From the NCBI RefSeq assembly GCF_048984525.1, contig NZ_JBMGJC010000005.1, positions 186,001-250,000 on the forward strand: 64,000 nt of DNA, written 5' to 3'. Positions 1-7,784 of the stretch are shown here, one piece after another (within the stretch, counting starts at the first letter, position 1; the number at the start of each line of letters is the position of its first letter). This DNA is from Syntrophopropionicum propionicicum_A (GTDB lineage Bacteria; Bacillota; Desulfotomaculia; Desulfotomaculales; Pelotomaculaceae). The notes beneath the pieces are model-generated. The model was given only the letters and a program-made list of their open reading frames with translations. It was not told the origin of the DNA and made no database searches. The translations under genes and the position numbers were made by a program.

Positions 1-1
1 T

Positions 2-472
2 ATCGAGCTGATCACACCCAGCGATTACCTGAGAATGTATACCTGCAACCAGGTGGCGGTGCCCTGCTCCTCCAGCTGGGGTAACAAAGGTTATCATGAG
101 GTCTGGCTGTGCAGGGCCAATGACTGGATCTACAGGCATTTGCACATGGCGGCCGGGATGATGACGTCCATGGCCAACCGGCGCCGCGGCGCCAGGGGAT
201 TGCTCCGGCGGGCCCTGAACCAGGCGGCGCGGGAATTGATGCTGGCGCAGAGCAGCGACTGGGCTTTTATCATGAGCACCGGCACCATGGTTGAATACGC
301 GGTGAGAAGGACCAAGACCCACCTCAACAACTTCCTCCGCCTGTACGACGAAATAGAAGGCAACAGGATCGATGAGGGTTGGCTGAGGGACCTGGAGTAC
401 CGGGATAATATTTTCCCCGATATGGATTACAACTGGTACAGGCAGTCCGCGCCTCAAGCACAGGCTGTATAA
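2..472 (+). CDS. GH57 1,4-alpha-glucan branching enzyme, C-terminal part (5' truncated)
   Basis: The reading frame is open from base 2 to the TAA at 470-472, so only the last 156 residues are present. They match the helical DUF1957 tail of GH57 alpha-glucan branching enzymes: the segment SSWGNKGYHEVW followed by NDWIYRHLH is the typical end of the catalytic module, followed by a helical bundle. These enzymes introduce alpha-1,6 branches into glycogen in the cytoplasm. A GT4 glycogen-synthase-like gene at 4-5.3 kb and a CBM25 gene at 5.4 kb on the other strand fit a glycogen theme. A strong terminator follows at 512-541. The catalytic residues lie outside the window, so activity cannot be judged. 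Confidence 0.8.
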   Translation: MELITPSDYLRMYTCNQVAVPCSSSWGNKGYHEVWLCRANDWIYRHLHMAAGMMTSMANRRRGARGLLRRALNQAARELMLAQSSDWAFIMSTGTMVEYAVRRTKTHLNNFLRLYDEIEGNRIDEGWLRDLEYRDNIFPDMDYNWYRQSAPQAQAV

Positions 473-511
473 CAAGCACATCTTTTTAAGTCATAACCCA
501 AGCTTTATTCT

Positions 512-541
512 AAAACTCTTTCTATGTGAAAGAGTTTTTTA
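512..541 (+). terminator. Rho-independent terminator of the GH57 gene
   Basis: The arms AACTCTTTC (514-522) and GAAAGAGTT (528-536) form a perfect stem with a 5-base loop, followed by a T-run. It lies 40 bases after the stop codon of the branching enzyme gene. The rest of 542-769 is very AT-rich and holds no convincing ORF. Confidence 0.85.
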
Positions 542-669
542 CATTTTAGCCTTAGTTTATCAAGTATTTCTTGCTTTTTTATTTTCAGTACTACTATTTT
601 AATGATAATTATGTTGATTATCTTAATTTTGTCACCATTTACAACTTGAATTTGGATTAAAAAATATTA

Positions 670-698
670 TAGTTAACTTATATCACACTAAATATAAT
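670..698 (+). promoter_or_regulatory. Possible promoter of the secreted protein gene
   Basis: A perfect -10 hexamer TATAAT sits at 693-698, about 70 bases before the ATG at 770. The -35 region 17 bases upstream (TAGTTA, 670-675) is poor, so this is only a candidate. The surrounding 220 bases are strongly AT-rich, as is common for Firmicute promoters. Confidence 0.3.
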
Positions 699-769
699 TA
701 ATTGCAGCATTTTTATTTTTTTAATTAATGTTTTAGTTTCCAAATACACTAACAGAAAGGGTTGTTAAA

Positions 770-1225
770 ATGCGCAAAATCCTATTACTGGTAGTCTTTA
801 CCCTGGTTATGTCATTAGTTTTTTCCTCCGCGGCAATCGCCCATCAGACCAATGAGGTTATTTTCTACGGCAACAGCCAGAGTGGGTCGGTCAGTTACGG
901 TGACCACGGTTTCGCCTGGTACCATGCTGATTCCTACAATGATGATAACAACACCGGCTCAAATGTTGACCGCTGGCGCTCCTACTTTTACAGCAAAACA
1001 AATAAGTATTTCCACCAAAAATACACCGGCAGCCTTAGTGACTGGAAATTTAAACGTGACTACAAACGGTTATTTGACCGGGACATTGAAAGGTATTTCT
1101 ATGTGGACGACAATGGCGTCAGCCATTATTTCTACCTTGACCCCGACCGGGAGTATGAAGTAAAAAGCTACAAGGACAAAAAGGGCACTACCCAGTATTA
1201 TTTCAAGGCTACAGGCTGGAAGTAA
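770..1225 (+). CDS. Small secreted protein of unknown function
   Basis: The 151-residue product starts with a clear Sec signal peptide: MRKI, then a hydrophobic core of about 16 residues, with probable cleavage after AIA-H near residue 24. The mature part of about 127 residues is rich in Tyr, Asp, Lys and Ser, has no cysteine, and has several aromatic-charged stretches such as SHYFYLDPDREYEV, which suggests a small beta-rich extracellular protein. A good ribosome binding site (GAAAGG, 755-760) lies 9 bases before the ATG. It is a single plus-strand gene between two terminator or palindrome regions and has no obvious partner. I do not recognise the family; a surface or spore-coat role would be a guess. 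Confidence 0.75.
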   Translation: MRKILLLVVFTLVMSLVFSSAAIAHQTNEVIFYGNSQSGSVSYGDHGFAWYHADSYNDDNNTGSNVDRWRSYFYSKTNKYFHQKYTGSLSDWKFKRDYKRLFDRDIERYFYVDDNGVSHYFYLDPDREYEVKSYKDKKGTTQYYFKATGWK

Positions 1226-1240
1226 CATCGCCTTAAGGAC

Positions 1241-1288
1241 GGGACACACCTCTCTTACAAGCATTACCGCATGACGAGGAATGTCCCC
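1241..1288. repeat. GGGACA...TGTCCC palindromic repeat
   Basis: The arms GGGACACACCTC (1241-1252) and GAGGAATGTCCCC (1276-1288) are near-complementary and enclose about 23 bases. The same arm consensus occurs at 20369-20421, 24387-24437 and 24569-24620, so this is a member of a dispersed family. It lies directly behind the small secreted protein gene. Confidence 0.65.
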
Positions 1289-1297
1289 GACTGGAAT

Positions 1298-1315
1298 GGC
1301 GGGTTAAAACCCGCC
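1298..1315. repeat. GC-rich palindrome GGCGGG...CCCGCC
   Basis: An almost perfect 18-base palindrome, GGCGGGTT AA AACCCGCC. Similar units lie at 1390-1413 and 5990-6007. It could act as a weak hairpin but has no T-run. The region 1226-1540 is made up mainly of such repeats and contains no gene. Confidence 0.65.
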
Positions 1316-1338
1316 CTCCAATGGAATACCTTCGATAC

Positions 1339-1368
1339 ACACGTCCCACGTCCCACGACCCGCGACTC
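1339..1368. repeat. Degenerate heptamer array (TGAGACG family)
   Basis: The plus strand shows ACACG TCCCACG TCCCACG ACCCGCG ACTC, a degenerate set of 7-base units. The minus-strand consensus is TGAGACG with variants TGGGACG and TGGGTCG. Better copies occur at 1519-1542, 19424-19458 and 32231-32266. Confidence 0.6.
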
Positions 1369-1389
1369 AATTAATGCACCCAAACGGGA

Positions 1390-1413
1390 GGGCGGGGTTT
1401 GAAAACCCCGCCC
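1390..1413. repeat. GC-rich palindrome, possible minus-strand terminator
   Basis: The arms GGGCGGGGTTT (1390-1400) and AAACCCCGCCC (1403-1413) are perfectly complementary. This is the strongest hairpin behind the minus-strand gene that ends at 1541 and may terminate it, but no clear T-run follows on either strand. It belongs to the same family as 1298-1315. Confidence 0.6.
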
Positions 1414-1518
1414 TTAATAATTGCAGATATGCGCTCCTATCCTTCGTCAATGAGATTGTAAGATGAGATATAAGAGTATAGTTTTAAAGATTTCTCATGG
1501 TAAGGAATGCAGGGATAT

Positions 1519-1542
1519 ACTCACGTCTCACGTCCCACGACT
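1519..1542 (-). repeat. Heptamer array abutting the stop codon at 1541
   Basis: On the minus strand the stop TAG of the sugar-nucleotide gene is followed at once by TCG TGGGACG TGAGACG TGAG, units of a 7-base repeat. The same arrangement, stop codon then array, is seen behind amj, purN and purF. Confidence 0.65.
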
Positions 1543-4012
1543 AACTTTTCGACCCCGCTATTTCGTTAATCTTCTTGATGTACATGTCGGTCAGCTCTTC
1601 AGCTATTTCCATAGTGCTGCCTTCACTGAAAACCCGGCATACCGGTTCGTCAGGGTCTGGAAGCACCAGCGCCCACCCGTCCGGGTGAAAAATTTTAATG
1701 CCGTCCAGAATCTCAAAGTCGCTGGCGGGACGGTCCTGGACCAGGCGTCTGATTACTTTCCCCTTGGCTTCCCAGGGCACCGGGACATCGCGGCTGTCCA
1801 TAAAAAACAGCGGTATTTCATCCACCAGGGCGGATAATGTTATTTCATGCCTGGCCATGTAAGCAAAAATGTTTACCAGGGCCGACAGCGCGTCGAAATG
1901 AAGGAAAAACTGCGATATGCCTGCCGGCGCGTCTTCCTGTGCCAGGACCTTATCCAAAAAATCCTGGAGCGCAGTTTTTGTCCGCACTACTTTGCCCCGG
2001 TATTGTTCAGCGAGCGATTCGATAACCCTTGGAGCGGTAACCGGCACCACCACCGGCCCGGACTGTCCTTTCAGGATAATCAGGGATATCAGGACTGTCA
2101 GCAAGTTATCCTTAATCACCCGGCCTTTTTCATCTGTTAAAATTAAGCGGTCCGCGTTTGGATCCAGGACCGCGCCGGCATCGGCGCCGCTTTCAACTAC
2201 CGTTTGAGCCAGTGCGGGCAGCATCTCCTGGCAGCTGCTCCAGCTGTAAAACCCCCCGGTTCCCGCCGGGCGAAAATCCTCGGCCGCAAAGCCCAGTTTA
2301 TCCGTAAGGCCGCCAACATATTTTTCAAGGTTCGGCCTGTCATAACCAAGGATTAATTTAAAACCCGCCCTGCTCATAACAGCGTCATCCAGTCCTTCAC
2401 AGACCGCTGATATATACTTGTCATATACTTTGGCAACCGCTTCAGGAGGATGCAGTCGGCCCGCTTCAGACCGGGGAAAATCCTCCCTGGCCAGCGCGTT
2501 TTCGACCTTCCTCTCCAGGTCCCTGGAGATATTCCCGCCCCGGGCGTTCATAAAAACCATAACCAGTTTATCAGGGGAGTCCTGTGATACCTTTACGTGT
2601 ATGCCGGCCTTGCATCCCAGGGACCGAACGGCGTAACGGCTTTCCGGCGTAATGCTGCCGCCCAGGTCCAGGACCTGTGTCCCCACTGACTGGGCGCCGC
2701 TGATCAGCGCTTCCTTAATCATGGCCGAGGCCGTATAGCTGTCACTGCTGACGGCCAGGCGCGCGCCTGAACCGGTTACCGACCCGAAGGCCGCGCCGAT
2801 CCTGGCCGCAGTTTCAGGGGTAATTTCCACGTTGACCAGTCCTGAAATACCTTCAAAACCAAAAATCTTTTTAGGAAAAACTGTCCCCCAGATCACGCTG
2901 CGGTGGACTGTGGCCCCTGTCTCCACCAGTTTGTGCGGCCATAGTTTTACATCAGGCTTCAACTGGCTGTTTTCGCGAATGATCGAGTCGTCTCCGACAA
3001 CGGCTCCCTCGTAAATACCCGCCTTGGCCTGCACCTGCACCCTGCTGCCGACAACCGCGCCGCGCAGGGCGGCGCCGCTTCCCACAAAAACATTGTTCCA
3101 GAGGACGCTCCTCTTTATAGAAGCGCCCCTCTGCACGAGACAGCCGCTGCCCAGGATAGTATAGGGATCTATTTTGGCGCCGGCGCCGATCTGGCAGTTC
3201 ACACCGATTAAAGCCGGCCCTTTTACCACGGCGGCTTTATCGATAAAAGCGCCCTCCCCCACCCAGACTTTTTCTAAAATCTCTTTACCAGGCATATTTA
3301 TTTTGACTTTGCCGGAAAGGATGTCATGGTGCGCCTCGAGGTACTGCTGGAGGTTTCCGATATCGCACCAGTAGCCCGGCAGGACCATGCCAAACAGGGG
3401 CTTTTTCTCCCTGAGCAACAGCGGAAACAGATCCTTGCTGAAATCAAACTTCTGCCCCGGCGCGAAGTAATCAAGGGCTTCCGGCTCCAGAACATAGATA
3501 CCCGTGTTCACCGTGTCGCTGAAAACCTCTCCCCAGCCCGGCTTTTCCAGGAATTGAGTTATTTTCCCGTCCTCTGATGTTATCACCACTCCGTATTCCA
3601 GCGGGCAGTCGACTCTGGTTAAGACCAAAGTGGCAATAGACCCCTGCTCTTTATGAAATTCCACCGCCCTGGACAGGTCAAGGTCGGTCAGGGCGTCCCC
3701 GCTGATAACCAAAAAAGTTTCGTCCAGAAACGAAGCCGCGTTCTTTACGCTCCCGGCCGTGCCAAGAGGTGAATCTTCAACGAAATAGTGCAAATTCACA
3801 CCGTGTTCCGAGCCGTTGCCGAAGTGGTCCCGTATTGCTTCGGGCATGTACTGGAGGGTTACCCCGATATCTGTAAATCCGTGGTCCTTCAAAAGATCAA
3901 TTATATGGCCCATGATCGGCCTGTTCAAAACCGGGACCATTGGCTTTGGCCTGCCGCAGGTAAGAGGCCTTAAGCGCGATCCCTCGCCGCCGGCCATAAT
4001 GACAGCCTTCAT
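1541..4012 (-). CDS. Fused sugar-phosphate nucleotidyltransferase / phosphohexomutase-like protein (Mpg1 type)
   Basis: The 823-residue protein has an N-terminal nucleotidyltransferase domain of about 230 residues (start MKAVIMAGGEGSRLRPLT, the G-x-G-x-R substrate loop), a left-handed beta-helix of hexapeptide repeats (about 250-370), and a phosphoglucomutase/phosphomannomutase-like half (about 385-823). Relatives are annotated as mannose-1-phosphate guanylyltransferases, so GDP-mannose or another NDP-sugar is the likely product. The mutase half lacks a normal catalytic TASHNP motif (VSQDSP is seen), has DPNADR in place of DGDGDR, and lacks the RxSGTEP loop, so it is probably inactive or regulatory. 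GGAGG stands 7 bases before the ATG. The GT4 gene at 4041-5288 lies 28 bases upstream and is probably co-transcribed. Confidence 0.85.
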   Translation of the reverse strand: MKAVIMAGGEGSRLRPLTCGRPKPMVPVLNRPIMGHIIDLLKDHGFTDIGVTLQYMPEAIRDHFGNGSEHGVNLHYFVEDSPLGTAGSVKNAASFLDETFLVISGDALTDLDLSRAVEFHKEQGSIATLVLTRVDCPLEYGVVITSEDGKITQFLEKPGWGEVFSDTVNTGIYVLEPEALDYFAPGQKFDFSKDLFPLLLREKKPLFGMVLPGYWCDIGNLQQYLEAHHDILSGKVKINMPGKEILEKVWVGEGAFIDKAAVVKGPALIGVNCQIGAGAKIDPYTILGSGCLVQRGASIKRSVLWNNVFVGSGAALRGAVVGSRVQVQAKAGIYEGAVVGDDSIIRENSQLKPDVKLWPHKLVETGATVHRSVIWGTVFPKKIFGFEGISGLVNVEITPETAARIGAAFGSVTGSGARLAVSSDSYTASAMIKEALISGAQSVGTQVLDLGGSITPESRYAVRSLGCKAGIHVKVSQDSPDKLVMVFMNARGGNISRDLERKVENALAREDFPRSEAGRLHPPEAVAKVYDKYISAVCEGLDDAVMSRAGFKLILGYDRPNLEKYVGGLTDKLGFAAEDFRPAGTGGFYSWSSCQEMLPALAQTVVESGADAGAVLDPNADRLILTDEKGRVIKDNLLTVLISLIILKGQSGPVVVPVTAPRVIESLAEQYRGKVVRTKTALQDFLDKVLAQEDAPAGISQFFLHFDALSALVNIFAYMARHEITLSALVDEIPLFFMDSRDVPVPWEAKGKVIRRLVQDRPASDFEILDGIKIFHPDGWALVLPDPDEPVCRVFSEGSTMEIAEELTDMYIKKINEIAGSKS

Positions 4013-4040
4013 ACCGAAACCTCCATCACAAAATTAATTT

Positions 4041-5288
4041 CTAGGAGTACCTGGTCAGCATCCGGTTAAAGCGCCCGAAAAAACCGGACTGCCTCTCCGG
4101 CGCTTCCCATACGGCAGTACGGTTGGCTTTCAGCACTTCTTTATAGACCGAGATCGTTTGGCGGGCGATGTTCTGCCAGTTAAATTCATCCACAACCCTT
4201 TTATAGGCGTTTTCCTTGAGCTGTTCTCCGATCTGGGGCTGCTTTAAAAGGGCCAGGATATTACGGGCGAGAGAATGGCTGTTGCCGGTGCGGACCTTAA
4301 GCCCGTCTATTCCCTGCCTTACAATTTCGCTGATGCCCCCGCAGTCGGAAACCACAACCGGGGTGCGGGCGGCCATGGCCTCCAGAGCTACAATGCCGAA
4401 AGGCTCGTACAGGCTTGGGAATACCGCCACATCTGACCAGCTGTATAAACTATTCCTGACTTCATCGTTAATATACCCGGTAAAATATACCCTGTTTGCT
4501 ATTCCCATAACTTCAGCCTGCTGTTTCAAGGCATTCAGGTAGGGGCCTTTTCCCGCGATGATAAATTTGGTCTGGGGGTAATGCGATAATATTTCAGGAG
4601 CCGCGTCCAGCAAAACCTGGACACCTTTTTCTTTAACCAGCCTGCCCACATAGAAGATAATTTTCTCGTCTGGAGCAGCGTAAAAACTGCGGCTGGCTTT
4701 ATCGCTTTTTGTCTGAAAGTTTGCCACATTTACACCGTTTGGTATTACCGCCACCTTGTCCTGCGGCAGCTGAAAAACGTGCTTGACCTCCCCTTCCATG
4801 AAACGGCTGCAGCAGATTACCTTCCAGGCCTCATAAGTTAGCCACCATTCAATATCGCTGATATGTCTCTGGGTATCATTGTGCAGGCCGTAATTGCGGC
4901 CGTATTCGGTGGCGTGTATGGTCACGACCAGGGGCATCCGCCCGGCGTGCTTGATGGCCCTGGCCGCGTAAGCCACCAGCCAGTCGTGGGCGTGCAGGAT
5001 ATCAAAGCTGCGTATATCGGCCAACAGCGGGATGGCTCTTTCCAGCAGGGCGACGTTAAACTGCGCCACCCAGGTCACAAAGTCGGGTGAAGACACCTGG
5101 TAGGGTTCCACCCTGTAGACCTTAACCCCGTTTACCTGTTCATACGGCGGCGCTCCTTTTTCACCGGCCGTGACCAGGTGCACTTCCACCCCTTGCCCAG
5201 CGTACTCATTCGTCAAATCGTACACGTGCTGGGCCAGTCCTCCGACACTTTTTGGCGGGTATTCCCAGGATAACATTAAAACTTTCAC
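4041..5288 (-). CDS. GT4 glycosyltransferase, glycogen-synthase-like
   Basis: The 415-residue protein has the two Rossmann domains of GT-B enzymes. The N-terminus reads WEYPPKSVGGLAQHVYDL, the Lys/Gly-rich acceptor loop typical of glycogen or sucrose-type GT4 synthases. The C-terminal half has VGRLVKEKG and the E-x7-E type nucleotide-sugar site in PSLYEPFGIVALEAMA. GTG is the start, with GGAGG 8 bases upstream. Known relatives use ADP- or UDP-glucose to extend alpha-glucan chains. Together with the branching enzyme on the left and the CBM25 gene upstream it suggests cytoplasmic glycogen metabolism. A sugar other than glucose cannot be excluded, because the next gene is of the GDP-mannose type. 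Confidence 0.85.
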   Translation of the reverse strand: MKVLMLSWEYPPKSVGGLAQHVYDLTNEYAGQGVEVHLVTAGEKGAPPYEQVNGVKVYRVEPYQVSSPDFVTWVAQFNVALLERAIPLLADIRSFDILHAHDWLVAYAARAIKHAGRMPLVVTIHATEYGRNYGLHNDTQRHISDIEWWLTYEAWKVICCSRFMEGEVKHVFQLPQDKVAVIPNGVNVANFQTKSDKASRSFYAAPDEKIIFYVGRLVKEKGVQVLLDAAPEILSHYPQTKFIIAGKGPYLNALKQQAEVMGIANRVYFTGYINDEVRNSLYSWSDVAVFPSLYEPFGIVALEAMAARTPVVVSDCGGISEIVRQGIDGLKVRTGNSHSLARNILALLKQPQIGEQLKENAYKRVVDEFNWQNIARQTISVYKEVLKANRTAVWEAPERQSGFFGRFNRMLTRYS

Positions 5289-5353
5289 GCAAGCGGCCTC
5301 CTATTCCAGCTTTATGAAAAATACTCAGGTATGGTTTATCTGATATCGACAAT

Positions 5354-5387
5354 AACAAAAATCCCCACCGGGCTAATGGCAGGGATT
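5354..5387 (-). terminator. Terminator of the CBM25 gene
   Basis: On the minus strand, AATCCC...GGGGATT arms (5360-5387) are followed by TTTTTG, beginning 7 bases after the CBM25 stop codon. It separates that gene from the GT4 gene downstream. Confidence 0.75.
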
Positions 5388-5394
5388 GTACCTT

Positions 5395-5769
5395 TTAATA
5401 TCGCTGGCCCCCGTTGTGGATCTCAAAGCTCCAGTTGAACCCGTTGTTGTTGTCCCAGTGCTCGGCTCCGTCTTTAAAACAGAAGTTGAATCTACCTTCA
5501 GTATCCGGCATTTCAACATCGCTCACCCAGCCCCAGCCTGTTTTCTCCATCGGGATGTTCTGCACAGCCCGCCACTTGTTATGCGCTCCGAACCCGTAGT
5601 GGAGATAAACCTGCCCGCTCTCTTTTCCCAGCAGCCCGTCATAAAAAACCGTGACTTCCTCACCAGCGGTAATCGGCGTCGGGTCAACCACAACCCCGCC
5701 AGGGTAATCAGCCTTGTGCATGGCCCGCAGTTTAGCTTCCCCCTGACCGAACCTGGTTGGATTAGCCAT
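5395..5769 (-). CDS. Stand-alone CBM25-type carbohydrate-binding protein
   Basis: The 124-residue protein is essentially one beta-sandwich domain. The segments ITAGEEVTVFYDGLL, VYLHYGF, MEKTGWGWVSDVEMP and FNFCFKDGAEHWDNNNGFNW match starch/glycogen-binding CBM25 modules, which carry exposed Trp residues at the binding site. There is no signal peptide, so it should be cytoplasmic, and no catalytic domain is attached. GAGGAGG precedes the ATG. The gene is monocistronic, with terminators on both sides. It probably binds glycogen, perhaps to localise the neighbouring synthase and branching enzymes; the binding target is inferred from the family. Confidence 0.75.
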   Translation of the reverse strand: MANPTRFGQGEAKLRAMHKADYPGGVVVDPTPITAGEEVTVFYDGLLGKESGQVYLHYGFGAHNKWRAVQNIPMEKTGWGWVSDVEMPDTEGRFNFCFKDGAEHWDNNNGFNWSFEIHNGGQRY

Positions 5770-5883
5770 ACGGCCCCACCTCCTCGGTTATGGTATAAAT
5801 AGGTTTTTATTTACATTAGTATGGTTTTTCCGCAATTTTTTTATACAAAACAAATTTTTTTTATATAAATTGATAAATAAAAC

Positions 5884-5918
5884 AAAAAAGGACACCTCCT
5901 CTTGTGATAGGGATGTCC
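5884..5918 (-). terminator. Terminator downstream of icd
   Basis: On the minus strand GGACA (5914-5918) pairs with TGTCC (5890-5894), with further CC/GG pairing inside, followed by TTTTTTG. It lies about 120 bases behind the isocitrate dehydrogenase stop and would end the NifV-like/aconitase/IDH operon. Confidence 0.7.
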
Positions 5919-5989
5919 AAGGTTTTATAAATAATCTCCGTGGTGTTAAATCACCAGCGTTTGGGCCGCACATGAGTAGTAAGCTGTAG

Positions 5990-6007
5990 GGCGGGATTTA
6001 TCCCGCC
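5990..6007. repeat. GC-rich palindrome GGCGGGATTTATCCCGCC
   Basis: An 18-base near-perfect palindrome 30 bases behind the icd stop codon, of the same type as 1298-1315 and 1390-1413. No T-run follows, so it is listed as a dispersed repeat and not a terminator. Confidence 0.65.
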
Positions 6008-6036
6008 ATCCGGTCGAGGACATTCATTGACTCTGG

Positions 6037-7239
6037 CTACCGCCCCAAACGGGCATTGACTTCCTCCAGGAACTGCCGGGTATTGACCATTCTCTTTTCC
6101 CCTTCCGCCAGTACTGCCAAATCTTTGGTCATTATCCCTTCTTCTATGGTGTGCACGGCTGCTTGTTCCAGTTCACAGGCAAATTGCTCCAAACTGCCCG
6201 CGCCGTCCAGTTCACCTCTTTTTCTAAGCGCGCCTGTCCAGGCAAACAAAGTGGCCACCGGATTGGTTGAGGTTTCCGCGCCTTTGAGGTGCTGATAATA
6301 ATGCCTGGTCACTGTCCCGTGGGCAGCCTCGTACTCATAATGGCCATCCGGCGAAACCAAAACCGAGGTCATCATGGCCAGGCTGCCGAAAGCAGTGGCC
6401 ACCATGTCCGACATCACGTCGCCGTCATAGTTTTTACAAGCCCAGATAAAACCGCCCGGGCTTCGGATCACCCTGGCCACGGCGTCGTCTATTAAAGTGT
6501 AAAAGTATTCTATTCCCGCATCAGAAAATTTCTCGTTATACTCTCTATCATAGATATCCTGAAAAATGTCTTTAAAATTGTGGTCGTATACTTTGGAAAT
6601 GGTGTCCTTTGCGGCAAACCACAAATCCTTCTTCTGGTCCAGAGCGTAGTTGAAGCAGGACCTGGCGAAACTCTTGATGGACTTGTCCATATTGTGCATG
6701 GCCATGACGATACCGGGGCCGGCAAAATCGTGGACCACCTCCCTGGACTCCCGCCCGTCTTCACCAGTAAAAACTAATTCCGCCCTGCCTTTTGCCGTAA
6801 TCTTCATTTCAACACCCTTGTAAACATCGCCGTAAGCGTGCCTGGCAATAGTGATGGGCCTTTCCCAGGTCTTTACAAAAGGCTTGATGTTTTTCACAAT
6901 TATTGGAGTGCGGAAAACCGTCCCGTCCAAAATTGCCCTGATCGTCCCGTTGGGGCTTTTCCACATCTGCTTCAGGTTATATTCCTTTATCCGCTGGGCA
7001 TTGGGGGTAATAGTGGCGCACTTGACCGCCACACCATATTTTACAGTGGCCTCAGCAGCTTCCACCGTAATCCGGTCATCTGTTTCATCCCTCTTTTTCA
7101 GTCCCAGGTCATAGTACACTGTTTTCAAGTCTATGTAAGGCGTCAGCAAGATGTCTTTGATCTGCTGCCAGATAACTCTGGTCATTTCGTCGCCGTCCAT
7201 CTCGACCAGGGGAACTTTCATTTGGATTTTTTCTGCCAT
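6037..7239 (-). CDS. icd: NADP-dependent isocitrate dehydrogenase (eukaryote-type)
   Basis: The 400-residue enzyme oxidises isocitrate to 2-oxoglutarate and CO2 in the cytoplasm. The start is the ATG at 7239 (MAEKIQMKVPLVEMDGDEM), because GGGGAG lies 10 bases upstream. The frame stays open further, but the extra residues would overlap leuD. Motifs of the eukaryotic NADP-IDH subfamily are clear: KSPNGTIRAILDGTVFR (substrate Ser/Asn/Arg), RHAYGDVYK, and AAHGTVTRHYYQHLKG (NADP site). It is the last gene of an operon with an aconitase-like pair and a NifV-like synthase, which places it in 2-oxoglutarate/glutamate supply. It is not a homoisocitrate dehydrogenase, since those belong to the LeuB branch. 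Confidence 0.93.
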   Translation of the reverse strand: MAEKIQMKVPLVEMDGDEMTRVIWQQIKDILLTPYIDLKTVYYDLGLKKRDETDDRITVEAAEATVKYGVAVKCATITPNAQRIKEYNLKQMWKSPNGTIRAILDGTVFRTPIIVKNIKPFVKTWERPITIARHAYGDVYKGVEMKITAKGRAELVFTGEDGRESREVVHDFAGPGIVMAMHNMDKSIKSFARSCFNYALDQKKDLWFAAKDTISKVYDHNFKDIFQDIYDREYNEKFSDAGIEYFYTLIDDAVARVIRSPGGFIWACKNYDGDVMSDMVATAFGSLAMMTSVLVSPDGHYEYEAAHGTVTRHYYQHLKGAETSTNPVATLFAWTGALRKRGELDGAGSLEQFACELEQAAVHTIEEGIMTKDLAVLAEGEKRMVNTRQFLEEVNARLGR

Positions 7240-7258
7240 ATAATAACGTCTCCCCAAA

Positions 7259-7756
7259 CTAAAGGTTAAACCCGCCGTATTTTTTAAAATGCGCCGCCAG
7301 GCCGCCGTCATTCAGGATTTTGATCATTACTTCCGGCAGCGGCTTGATTGGTATGGCAGTCCCTTTTGTCCTGTTGGTAATCACACCGGCAGCGAGGTCC
7401 ACTAACAGCTCGTCGCCCGGGTCAATACGGTCTGTATCACATTCCACCACGGGCAAACCGGTATTAATGGCGTTGCGGTAGAAAATACGGGCGAATGATT
7501 TGGCCAGGACCGCTCCCACACCGGCAAACTTGATGGCCAGGGGGGCCTGTTCCCTGGATGACCCGCAGCCAAAATTCGAACCGGCCACTATGAAATCGCC
7601 GCCTGCCACTTTTTCATAGAAATTGGGATCGAGGTCCTCCATAACGTGTTTGGCCAGTTCTTTCATGTCCAGGGTTTTAAATTTGTACTTGCCCGATATA
7701 ATGTAGTCGGTATTTACGTCATCCCCGAATTTATGGGCTCTGCCGCTAAACTGCAT
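7259..7756 (-). CDS. Aconitase/isopropylmalate dehydratase-type small subunit
   Basis: The 165-residue swivel-domain subunit belongs to the LeuD/HacB family, with the hallmark GSNFGCGSSREQAPLA at residues about 60-75 and DDVNTDYIISGKY near the N-terminus. It pairs with the large subunit encoded upstream. The substrate loop after NTD reads YKFKTLD; biochemically studied IPMD and homoaconitase subunits carry YLVM- or YLRT-like sequences there, so the substrate may be neither isopropylmalate nor homocitrate. Its position between a NifV-like synthase and isocitrate dehydrogenase suggests it acts on citrate/isocitrate. A 260-base palindromic repeat separates it from the large subunit gene. The stop lies 19 bases before icd. 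Confidence 0.85.
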   Translation of the reverse strand: MQFSGRAHKFGDDVNTDYIISGKYKFKTLDMKELAKHVMEDLDPNFYEKVAGGDFIVAGSNFGCGSSREQAPLAIKFAGVGAVLAKSFARIFYRNAINTGLPVVECDTDRIDPGDELLVDLAAGVITNRTKGTAIPIKPLPEVMIKILNDGGLAAHFKKYGGFNL

Positions 7757-7784
7757 AACAACACCTCATAAGCATTTATTTAAT

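Noticed and set aside
1226..1540. CRISPR-like array suggested by repeated units
   Set aside because: Units are only 7 bases or short palindromes, with no regular spacers and no cas genes in the window.
5788..5973. Minus-strand frame of 61 codons between icd and the CBM25 gene
   Set aside because: It runs through the icd terminator hairpin and its T-run and has no ribosome binding site; composition is that of AT-rich spacer.
6037..7239. Longer start of icd 24 codons upstream
   Set aside because: It would overlap leuD, has no ribosome binding site, and the extra residues do not match the enzyme family.
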